64,000 bases of DNA, from contig NZ_JBIEKE010000002.1 of assembly GCF_043497005.1 (NCBI RefSeq), positions 1,342,930-1,406,929 of the forward strand, written 5' to 3'. Of the stretch, positions 34,681-42,152 are shown piece after piece; positions within the stretch are counted from its first letter, which is position 1, and every line of letters begins with the position of its first letter. Both the position numbers and the translations under genes were made by a program. The notes under the pieces were generated by a model. That model was not told the origin of the DNA and searched no databases. It worked only from the letters and a program-made list of their open reading frames with translations. This DNA is from Halobacillus_A sp043497005 (GTDB lineage: Bacteria > Bacillota > Bacilli > Bacillales > Halobacillaceae).

Positions 34681-34709
34681 ATATTATTCGTTTTACGAAC
34701 AAATTTCAA
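34681..34709 (-). promoter_or_regulatory. Sigma-A promoter of pbuG
   Basis: Minus-strand TTGAAA and TAATAT separated by 17 nt; one PurBox-like sequence lies in the spacer. Confidence 0.65.
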
Positions 34710-34735
34710 CTATAAACTTAAAAATGTTCGGTTTT
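34691..34735 (-). promoter_or_regulatory. PurR operator (PurBox pair) of pbuG
   Basis: Minus strand AAAACCGAACATT (34723-34735) matches the B. subtilis PurBox AWWWCCGAACWWT exactly. An inverted, weaker box TTTGTTCGTAAAA (34691-34703) lies 19 nt away. The pair spans the -35 region, as expected for repression by PurR. Confidence 0.65.
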
Positions 34736-34746
34736 CGCATATAAAA

Positions 34747-34782
34747 AGCGATAATTTCCTCTTAAACAAGGAAATTATCGCT
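34747..34782 (-). terminator. Terminator of ydbST
   Basis: Near-perfect stem AGCGATAATTTCCT with its complement, followed on the minus strand by TTTTTATAT. Confidence 0.8.
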
Positions 34783-34788
34783 CTATTT

Positions 34789-36231
34789 TTATGTTTCATG
34801 GCGGTACCAGTTTAACAGCTTGTGTGTATCTTCTTCTTCAAGATACCATACTCTAGCACTTTCCCCGCCTACCCCCGATTTTAATGTAGCTCCAATCATA
34901 GCTAATTGAGCACGCTTCTGGAAGACAGACTGGTCTCTCTGCATCGATTGGATGCGAAACTTTTTCATAATATAAGTTTGTTTAACAAAAAGGCGGCGGG
35001 TCAACGTAAGCTGATGATCTTCAATGTTCCATCCTGCATGTTTGAACGACAAATACCCGAGCCAGCCAAACACAGGAAGAACAAGTAATGAGAGGAGACC
35101 TAAAGGATAAAAAAGAATGCTGGCCGCCGTTGATGCTGCGGCCGGTAACCATACAAATCGTAAAAGGTAACGAATAACTGACCGCTTTGGCGGCCGTTTT
35201 ACAGGAAGATCAAGCTGATAATCATCCAAAATTCGGCGAAGAACATGTTCAATCTCTTTACGCTTAATGAGCGGCAGCACTCGTAATGTTTGTTCCGAAT
35301 CATCCTTTAGAGAGCCTCCTGCACTAATAATCGTAACTGTAGCAAAACCTAAAGGCTCACGAATTAAATTTTCATCAATACGTATGCCTTGAATTCGATT
35401 TAAAGGGACAGTGACTTGTTTCTTTTCCAGTAGTCCCCTCGTCATAATGATGTCTCCAGAATCTAGAAATACAGAAAACTGACTGTAGCGAAGAACCGTT
35501 AATAGAACGGAGATACCGTAAGCAATTAGTAAAACAAATAAAATCAAACTTGCAATAATTAAGAATCCAAACTGCAGCCAGTCAATGACTTCATCGTAAA
35601 TGGCGTCGACTGGAAGGAATTCCATTCCTTGAGAAAGAAAAACTAACACACCTGAAATGACCACACCTGCTCCACCTGAGGTTAAAGCCATAATGATAAT
35701 TTCTTTCATACTCATTTTATAAACGAGCTGGCGTTTCGGACGATCACTTTCTCGTTCTCCATTCTGCTGGCTGCCGCTTTTAACTTCTTCGATAAAATGT
35801 TCAAGCTGTTTTGCTTCTTCCTTACGAATCGCCGTCAGTTCAGCTTCTGCTTCCATTACATCAGAGGAGCCGGCCGTCTCCACCTTAACTTTTACAAGCT
35901 GAAATGGACGATGGAATATACCTTCAGAGAAATCTAAGCTTTGAATACGATCAATAGGAATATATCTTTTTTTCTTCACAAAAAGTCCGTGTTCAATGCG
36001 AAGTTCGCCTTCTTCCACCCAATAGGTAAAGCGCAGCCATTTAATGATTCCCCCCGCGAAAATGATTAAAAGGAGCAGCCCCGAAAATAGAAACGGAAGC
36101 ATTCCAAGCCAACCATCTCCACGATTGCTATTTAAAAAAACAATAGCTACAAGAGGAAGAATTGCATCTTTTAATCCTTTAATAAAATTAATCAGAGCTG
36201 AGATCGGATGCAGCCGTTTAGGTTCATACAT
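34789..36231 (-). CDS. ydbT: YdbT: membrane protein with bacterial PH domains
   Basis: Protein of 480 aa with alternating membrane hairpins and three bPH_2 domains (about 55-140, 245-330, 390-475), marked by the recurring RIQSLDFSEG, RIQGIRIDEN and RIQSMQRDQS motifs. In B. subtilis ydbS-ydbT is linked to resistance to secreted antimicrobial compounds of relatives. ATG at 36231 overlaps ydbS by 8 nt with AAGGGTGG upstream; the longer frame begins with TTG and is rejected. Acts with YdbS. Confidence 0.88.
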   Translation of the reverse strand: MYEPKRLHPISALINFIKGLKDAILPLVAIVFLNSNRGDGWLGMLPFLFSGLLLLIIFAGGIIKWLRFTYWVEEGELRIEHGLFVKKKRYIPIDRIQSLDFSEGIFHRPFQLVKVKVETAGSSDVMEAEAELTAIRKEEAKQLEHFIEEVKSGSQQNGERESDRPKRQLVYKMSMKEIIIMALTSGGAGVVISGVLVFLSQGMEFLPVDAIYDEVIDWLQFGFLIIASLILFVLLIAYGISVLLTVLRYSQFSVFLDSGDIIMTRGLLEKKQVTVPLNRIQGIRIDENLIREPLGFATVTIISAGGSLKDDSEQTLRVLPLIKRKEIEHVLRRILDDYQLDLPVKRPPKRSVIRYLLRFVWLPAAASTAASILFYPLGLLSLLVLPVFGWLGYLSFKHAGWNIEDHQLTLTRRLFVKQTYIMKKFRIQSMQRDQSVFQKRAQLAMIGATLKSGVGGESARVWYLEEEDTHKLLNWYRHET

Positions 36232-36700
36232 CGTCTTCAGCCACCCTTGCAAGTGAGGAAATCGAATGCCTCAATTCCTCTGCTTCTCTTTCATCGAGCG
36301 CAGGAACTTTGTGAGTCGTAGCTGCGGTAGAGATACTAATCGTAGCTAACCCGTATTTTCTTAAGAGCGGTCCTTGTTCTGTATCAACATGCTGCACCCT
36401 AACCATTGGCACAAGTGTCCGTGTAATAATAAACAGACCATATTGAAGTTCGATTTCCTGATCACGTACTTCATACCTCCATCGTTTCCATCTAACGCTT
36501 GGAACGACAAATATGTATAATACAATTACAAGTACTAAGATCGTACTTATGGAAAGGAATGGCCACAGCGGCCAGTTAAACAAATATGTAAAAACTCCCG
36601 TTCCTATTGTCAGCAGTGCGATAATGCCTGCCTGAATGATTCCATAAAGCCGCCATAAGGTTAATGCACGAGTTGATATTCGTTGAGTTGGTTCGTTCAT
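36224..36700 (-). CDS. ydbS: YdbS: small bacterial PH-domain membrane protein
   Basis: Protein of 158 aa: two membrane helices (about 22-60) followed by one bPH_2 domain (WRYEVRDQEIELQYGLFIITRTLVPMVRVQHVDTEQGPLLRKYGLATISISTAA). Partner of YdbT, encoded in an overlapping operon. ATG at 36700 is chosen since GGAGG lies 7 nt upstream; a TTG two codons earlier is too close to it. Confidence 0.88.
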   Translation of the reverse strand: MNEPTQRISTRALTLWRLYGIIQAGIIALLTIGTGVFTYLFNWPLWPFLSISTILVLVIVLYIFVVPSVRWKRWRYEVRDQEIELQYGLFIITRTLVPMVRVQHVDTEQGPLLRKYGLATISISTAATTHKVPALDEREAEELRHSISSLARVAEDDV

Positions 36701-36760
36701 TAGCAATCCTCCATCCCAGACTATATACGAATGTCCTTAGGGTAACGTTTCAATTCAAAC

Positions 36761-36790
36761 AAAATCCAGACTAAACGAGTCTGGATTTTT
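36761..36790 (-). terminator. Terminator of proC
   Basis: Stem AAAATCCAGACT/AGTCTGGATTTT between proC and ydbS, with TTTTG following on the minus strand. Confidence 0.75.
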
Positions 36791-36794
36791 ACGA

Positions 36795-37610
36795 TTATTT
36801 CTTTCCTTTTGATAATTCTTTTGCTCTCGTCGTTGCTGCATTCATAGATTGAATGACAGAGCTGCGCATACCAGTTTGTTCAAGCATATTTACGGCCTCG
36901 ATGGTCGTACCTCCCGGCGTACATACAATATCTTTTAATTCACCTGGATGCTTTCCAGTTTCGAGGACCATTTTTGCTGCTCCTTGAACCGACTGAGCTG
37001 CCAGTTTATATGCTTTATCTCTTGGCAGTCCTTGCTGCACGGCTGCATCAGCCATAGCTTCAATAAACATATAAACATAAGCAGGTGAAGATCCGCTTAT
37101 TGCAGGAATCGCATCCATGTGCTGCTCGCCTATCACTTCAGACTCGCCGAAGCTTTCAAAGAGTTCCTTCACCAAAGCCAGCTCTTCTTCTGTTACAAAA
37201 TCATTCGGGCAAAGTACACTCATTCCCGCACCGACTAAAGAGGGGGTGTTCGGCATTGAACGAATGACTTTGACGTTAAAATCAAAAGATTGTTTGACTT
37301 TATCAAGCGTAATCCCTGCTGCCACTGTAATAATAATCGTGTCCTCAGTAACGGAAGATTTAATTTCCTGGATAACACCTTCATACATATATGGCTTCAC
37401 AGCTAAAAATAAAATATCGCTCGTAGCTGCTAATTTTTTATTATCATTAGAAATATAAATCCCATACTCATCCGCTACAAAATCTATTGTTTCATCGGTT
37501 AGTGCTGTAGCGGAAATTTGTTCAGGCTCCACAACTCTAGATTTAATCATCCCTTGAATCATGGCCTGACCCATTTGTCCGCAACCTAAAAATCCAATTT
37601 TTTTACTCAC
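36795..37610 (-). CDS. proC: Pyrroline-5-carboxylate reductase
   Basis: Enzyme of 271 aa, the normal length, catalysing the last step of proline synthesis with NAD(P)H. Rossmann motif GFLGCGQMG at 6-14; family C-terminal signature DIVCTPGGTTIEAVNMLEQTGMR near 230. GTG start at 37610 with GAGGGG 8 nt upstream; the longer frame to 37640 is not supported. Bacilli often have several ProC paralogues, so whether this one is for housekeeping or for osmoadaptive proline cannot be told. Confidence 0.92.
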   Translation of the reverse strand: MSKKIGFLGCGQMGQAMIQGMIKSRVVEPEQISATALTDETIDFVADEYGIYISNDNKKLAATSDILFLAVKPYMYEGVIQEIKSSVTEDTIIITVAAGITLDKVKQSFDFNVKVIRSMPNTPSLVGAGMSVLCPNDFVTEEELALVKELFESFGESEVIGEQHMDAIPAISGSSPAYVYMFIEAMADAAVQQGLPRDKAYKLAAQSVQGAAKMVLETGKHPGELKDIVCTPGGTTIEAVNMLEQTGMRSSVIQSMNAATTRAKELSKGKK

Positions 37611-37825
37611 CTTACCAACCCCTCTCTTTCGTGTCTTCAATTGTATATGATAAACTTCCGATCGACAACGTTATCCCTTTAATTTTATCCTTGAGCAGGG
37701 AATAAGTTCTAGTAAATATATCATGTTTTCTCGGTAAAGCCTTTACAAATGAGCTAAGCTTATCTATAATAATGAGTGTATTCTTCATATCATAACGATT
37801 GACCACAAATATCATAGCTGCTACG

Positions 37826-37860
37826 AAAAAAGCCGAGCTACCTTCAAGCTCGGTTTTTTT
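37826..37860. terminator. Terminator overlapping the end of the antiporter gene
   Basis: Stem AGCCGAGCT/AGCTCGGTT-type flanked by A and T runs on both sides; the 3' arm encodes the last antiporter codons. Confidence 0.75.
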
Positions 37861-39361
37861 CGTTGTGGCTGTTTTCTTTAACTTCTTCTTCACTCACAGC
37901 CTCTAAAAGTGCTTTAACTTCCTTTTTCACCCGTTTCGTCACCATAATATAAAGGGTATCCCCTGCTTGGATCGTTGTTTGACCATAAGGTGTAATTACC
38001 TCCCCATTTCTTATTATTGCATTTATTAATGCTTTATCGGGAAGCTCCATATTTTCTAAAGACTGACCGACGATCAAATTCCGTGAATTTACATCATACT
38101 GCATTAATTCTACATTTGCTTTGCCCATCGAAATCAACTCTAAAGAGTGAATCGGATTCGTTTTCTTCTCAGATACCAGCTTTAATTTTTCCGCTACCCA
38201 TGTAATAGAAGACCCTTGAACTAAGGTTGAGATAATCACAATGAAGAATACGATATTAAACATTAACTGGCTGTTCTCAACATCGGCTAACAGCGGAAAA
38301 ATAGCGAGGACAATGGGAACAGCTCCCCGAAGCCCTGCCCACGAAAGAAATAGCTTTTCCTTAAAAGTAAACTTAAAAAATATAAGACTTATAAATGTAG
38401 CGGCAGGTCTTGCAAGAAAAATAAGTACGAGTGCAATTAATAAGCCATCCATAATAACAGGCCCGGTGAACACGTCAGAAGGGAAAACAAAGAGTCCCAG
38501 CAAAATGAACATTAAAATCTGAGCCATCCACCCAAATCCTTCATGAAACCTTAAAATGGAATAACGATAAGCCAACTCAGCGTTTCCTATAATCACAGCA
38601 GCCACATAAACGGATAGTAGTCCACTAGCCTGAATAAGTGAACTAGCCCCATACGTTAAGAAAGCAAATCCGAGGGCGAAAATAGGATACAATCCGCTAG
38701 AATCAAGGTTTATGCGATTTAATGCAAAGCTTGCCCCATAACCAACTATAAGGCCGACGGCTAGCCCGCCTCCCATCTGCCAGAAAAATGAACCGACCAT
38801 CCCCATGAAATTTGTCTCATTTAAAGTCAGCACCTGGATGAAACTGATCGTTAAAAAGACAGCCATTGGGTCGTTCGTTCCTGACTCAGCTTCTAACGTG
38901 GCTTCCAGCTTGTTTCGAATGTTTTTCCCTTTCAATACAGCAAAAACAGCCGCTGCATCCGTAGAACCTACGATTGAACCAAGCAGTAAAGCCTCTATCC
39001 AGGAGATGCCTAATATGTACTTCGCTGAAACTCCGACTAGTGAACTTGTTAATACCACCCCAAGCGTTGCCAGGGTGACCGATGGAGCAATAACAGGTTG
39101 TATTGCCTTCCACTTCGTCTGCATACCACCTTCAAACAAAATAATGATTAGTGCAAAGATCCCTACAATTTGAGCCACTTCAGCGTTGTCAAAGTACAAT
39201 AGATTTAATCCATCACTTCCAACGGCCATGCCGACAGCAATAAAAAGAACAAGAGAAGGAACGCCAAGTCGGGAAGAAAATTTAGTAACGATTACACTCA
39301 TTATTAAAAGCAAGGAGACAAGCATGATAAATTGATTTGATTCAAAAACTTCATGGATCAT
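37844..39361 (-). CDS. K+/H+ antiporter of the NhaP2/CvrA type
   Basis: Protein of 505 aa. About twelve membrane helices (residues 10-385) with the CPA1 core GSTDAAAVFAVLKGKNIRNKLEATLEAESGTNDPMAVFLT, which carries the ion-binding Asp residues. A cytoplasmic TrkA-C (RCK-C) domain occupies about 405-485. Exchanges K+ or Na+ for H+; the regulatory domain suggests nucleotide control (c-di-AMP binds such domains in other Firmicutes; inference here). AAGGAG lies 8 nt before the ATG. Confidence 0.9.
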   Translation of the reverse strand: MIHEVFESNQFIMLVSLLLIMSVIVTKFSSRLGVPSLVLFIAVGMAVGSDGLNLLYFDNAEVAQIVGIFALIIILFEGGMQTKWKAIQPVIAPSVTLATLGVVLTSSLVGVSAKYILGISWIEALLLGSIVGSTDAAAVFAVLKGKNIRNKLEATLEAESGTNDPMAVFLTISFIQVLTLNETNFMGMVGSFFWQMGGGLAVGLIVGYGASFALNRINLDSSGLYPIFALGFAFLTYGASSLIQASGLLSVYVAAVIIGNAELAYRYSILRFHEGFGWMAQILMFILLGLFVFPSDVFTGPVIMDGLLIALVLIFLARPAATFISLIFFKFTFKEKLFLSWAGLRGAVPIVLAIFPLLADVENSQLMFNIVFFIVIISTLVQGSSITWVAEKLKLVSEKKTNPIHSLELISMGKANVELMQYDVNSRNLIVGQSLENMELPDKALINAIIRNGEVITPYGQTTIQAGDTLYIMVTKRVKKEVKALLEAVSEEEVKENSHNEKNRA

Positions 39362-39453
39362 TAAGGTAACTCCTTTTATTCTTACAGTTTTACATTGATT
39401 TTATTATAACAAGATCATTGGTAAAAATTGAGCATTTCAACTTGATCAAAAAA

Positions 39454-39482
39454 AATAAGCCGGAGTCACCTCCTGGCTTATT
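39454..39482 (-). terminator. Terminator of yhbH
   Basis: Stem AATAAGCC/GGCTTATT followed on the minus strand by TTTTTTGATC; the arm includes the yhbH stop codon. Confidence 0.75.
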
Positions 39483-40650
39483 CACTAATAGCAGCCATCT
39501 CTTTCGTATCTTCTTCATTAAAAAAGTGTTTCATCGCGTAAAATACATCAGCTTTCTTCCGCAGAACATGATATCGGAATTTATCATGCCCTATTGATTT
39601 ATAGGCCTGCATTAAACTTGAAGAACGGTTATATTGATTAACTTCTCCATAACCAAACATTTGAGATACTTCCATAAGTTCGTGTATTAAAGATACGCAT
39701 CGTTTATTATCCGAGGTTAAGTTATCGCCATCTGAAAAGTGAAATGGGTAAATGTTATAACGTTCTGGTGAATATTTATCCTGAATAAGATCTAAAGCTT
39801 TTCGATAAGCCGATGAGCATATCGTACCTCCACTTTCCCCTTTGGAGAAAAAGTCATCCTCTGATACAATTTTAGCCTGCGTATGGTGCGCAATAAATTC
39901 TACATCCACTGTCTCATAATTTTTGTTGAGGAAACGATTCATCCAGAAGAAAAAACTTCTCGCCATATACTTTTCCCATTGTCCCATAGAACCACTGGTA
40001 TCCATCATAGCAATAACGACGGCTTTAGACTCAGGCTTATCTTGGTCTGTCCAAGCTTTAAATCGTATGTCTTCTGGATAAATAGGTGCAAATGAAGAGT
40101 CGCCGCCAAGTGCATTACGTTTAAAAGCTTCAAGCATCGTACGTTTTTTATCAATATTTCCAGTCAGTCCTGTTTTGCGGATATCCGTAAACTCAATGTT
40201 TTCATGAATAATGGTATCTTTTTCTTTCTCGGCTAAATTCGGCAGTGTTAATTCTTTAAAAAAAGCTTCCTCCAGTTCTGCTAATGACACTTCAGCTTCA
40301 TAATAATCTTCACCAGCTTGATCGCCGGCACCTTCTCCCTGACCCGGCTTCTTCTGCGCCTCCTGGGACTGACCGACTACATCTCCTACTTCACTGTCCC
40401 CATCCCCTTGACCCGCATGCTTATTCTTGTCGTAGTTATATCGAATCTTATATTCATCAAGTGAGCGAATAGGGATTTTCACAACACGTTTTCCATTAGA
40501 CATCACAATATTCTCTTCAGTAATAAGGTCAGGCAGCTGTTTATTCATCGCATCTTTGACTTTTTCCTGGTGTCTCCTTTGGTCATCATAGCCTTTTCGA
40601 TGGAGGGACCAGTCGTCTTCAGCAATGACAAAGTTCTTCTTATCATTCAT
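39478..40650 (-). CDS. yhbH: Sporulation protein YhbH (DUF444)
   Basis: Protein of 390 aa (B. subtilis YhbH is 388). DUF444 with a von Willebrand A-like fold at the C-terminal half; metal-binding-type motif MMDTSGSMGQW at about 217-227. N-terminal signature FVIAEDDWSLHRKGYDDQRRHQEKVKDAM. A Gly/Gln-rich linker (about 85-115) separates the halves. In B. subtilis it is a sigma-E-dependent sporulation gene beside prkA; here prkA lies about 9 kb away on the same strand, separated by odhAB, ppk and ppx. AGGAGGGGG precedes the ATG. Confidence 0.95.
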   Translation of the reverse strand: MNDKKNFVIAEDDWSLHRKGYDDQRRHQEKVKDAMNKQLPDLITEENIVMSNGKRVVKIPIRSLDEYKIRYNYDKNKHAGQGDGDSEVGDVVGQSQEAQKKPGQGEGAGDQAGEDYYEAEVSLAELEEAFFKELTLPNLAEKEKDTIIHENIEFTDIRKTGLTGNIDKKRTMLEAFKRNALGGDSSFAPIYPEDIRFKAWTDQDKPESKAVVIAMMDTSGSMGQWEKYMARSFFFWMNRFLNKNYETVDVEFIAHHTQAKIVSEDDFFSKGESGGTICSSAYRKALDLIQDKYSPERYNIYPFHFSDGDNLTSDNKRCVSLIHELMEVSQMFGYGEVNQYNRSSSLMQAYKSIGHDKFRYHVLRKKADVFYAMKHFFNEEDTKEMAAISE

Positions 40651-40803
40651 CCTAAAATTCCCCCTCCTCTTTGTGGATTACTTTATCATATGCAGGACAA
40701 GTTCAATGGATGAGACTAATTACGATATGACAACATTTTTTATTTGAATTTTCAGTTTATTGTGTGTTTAGGAACACTCTTTTTTTCATCACCAGCATTA
40801 AAA

Positions 40804-40831
40804 ACCCCCTTTGTTTAAAAACAAAGGGGGT
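40804..40831 (-). terminator. Terminator of odhAB
   Basis: Perfect stem ACCCCCTTTGTT/AACAAAGGGGGT followed on the minus strand by TTTTTAATG. Confidence 0.85.
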
Positions 40832-40841
40832 AAGCATTATA

Positions 40842-42152
40842 TTAACCTTCTAATAAAAGGTCATAAGGATCTTCAATCATCTCTTTAATTCGACGAAGGA
40901 ATTGTACTGCATCTTTTCCATCCACAATACGGTGGTCATAAGATAAAGCAATATACATCATTGGACGGGCCTGGATCGAATCATCCGGCATTACTTTCGC
41001 TCGCTTCTCAATATTGTGCAATCCTAAAATTCCAACCTGCGGAGAGTTTAGAATCGGTGTGGAAAGCATAGAACCAAAGATTCCGCCGTTCGTAATTGTA
41101 AATGATCCGCCTTGAAGGTCGTCCAATTGAAGCTCTTTATTACGAGCTTTTTGAGCCATGTCCATAATGCCTTTTTCAATCCCGGCAAAATCAAGGCGGT
41201 CCGCATCGCGAACAACCGGGACAACTAAACCTTCATCGGTAGATACGGCCATACCAATGTCATAGAATTTCTTCTGGACAATCTCATTGCCCTGAATCTC
41301 TGCATTGATTAATGGAAATTCTTTAAGAGCGCCGACAGCGGCTTTTGTAAAGAATGACATAAATCCTAGTTTTACATCGTGCTTCTTCTGGAAGGCTTCT
41401 TTACGTTCGCTGCGCAGCTTCATCACATTCGTCATATCAACTTCGTTAAAGGTTGTCAGCATCGCTGAACTTTGCTGAGCATCAACTAAGCGCTTCGCAA
41501 TCGTTTGACGGCGGCGGGACATCTTAATACGTTCTACAGGCTTATCAAATTCAGTCTTTTCGCTCGTTTCTTTTGCTTTTTTCTCTTGCTTAGGAGCTTC
41601 TTTTTTCTCTTCTTTCTTACTCTCTTTATCACTTCCACTTGCCGCTGCATCTACATCTTCGGGACGAATTCTGCCAAGTGGATCTTTCGCTGTAATTTCA
41701 CTCAATTCGATTCCTAGTTCACGAGCCCGCTTGCGAGCAGCAGGTGTCGCGACTACATCATTTTTGGATCCTTTTTGCTCCGTTGACTCTTTTTTATCGT
41801 CCTGTTTATCTTGCTGCTTATCTTCTGCTTTTTCTTCTTTTGGTTCTTCTTTCTTTTCTTCTTGCTTCTCTTCTTCTTGCTCTGAATTCTCTTCGTCAGA
41901 AGAACCTTCAGCTTCGCCGTTCTCATCGACTTTAGCAATAACGTCTCCGACTTCGACGTCATCCCCTTCGTCTTTTAAAATTTCAGCGAGTACGCCGCTC
42001 GCATCAGCATTCACTTCTACGTTTACTTTATCAGTTTCGAGTTCAAGGATGGGGTCACCCTTTTCAACTTGATCACCTTTTTTCACTAACCACTCGGCGA
42101 TCGTACCTTCTGTAATGGATTCAGCTAATTCAGGGACCTTGATTTCCTTCAT
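40842..42152 (-). CDS. odhB: 2-Oxoglutarate dehydrogenase E2, dihydrolipoyl succinyltransferase
   Basis: Protein of 436 aa. Lipoyl domain 1-77 with the lipoylated Lys42 (ETDKVNVEV); a very charged Glu/Lys linker about 80-133; E1/E3-binding domain about 134-167; catalytic domain about 205-436 with His407 and Asp411 (SYDHRIVDGK). Transfers the succinyl group to CoA in the TCA cycle complex. Starts inside the odhA stop (ATGA). Needs lipoate, supplied by LipM/LipA encoded at 51.6-53.4 kb. Confidence 0.95.
   Translation of the reverse strand: MKEIKVPELAESITEGTIAEWLVKKGDQVEKGDPILELETDKVNVEVNADASGVLAEILKDEGDDVEVGDVIAKVDENGEAEGSSDEENSEQEEEKQEEKKEEPKEEKAEDKQQDKQDDKKESTEQKGSKNDVVATPAARKRARELGIELSEITAKDPLGRIRPEDVDAAASGSDKESKKEEKKEAPKQEKKAKETSEKTEFDKPVERIKMSRRRQTIAKRLVDAQQSSAMLTTFNEVDMTNVMKLRSERKEAFQKKHDVKLGFMSFFTKAAVGALKEFPLINAEIQGNEIVQKKFYDIGMAVSTDEGLVVPVVRDADRLDFAGIEKGIMDMAQKARNKELQLDDLQGGSFTITNGGIFGSMLSTPILNSPQVGILGLHNIEKRAKVMPDDSIQARPMMYIALSYDHRIVDGKDAVQFLRRIKEMIEDPYDLLLEG

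Noticed and set aside
37612..37893. 93-codon minus-strand frame between nhaP-type gene and proC
   Set aside because: It overlaps the antiporter end and its terminator, has no ribosome binding site at its start, and shows no family resemblance.
41731..42072. 113-codon Ser-rich plus-strand frame
   Set aside because: Antisense shadow of the Glu/Lys-rich linker of odhB.
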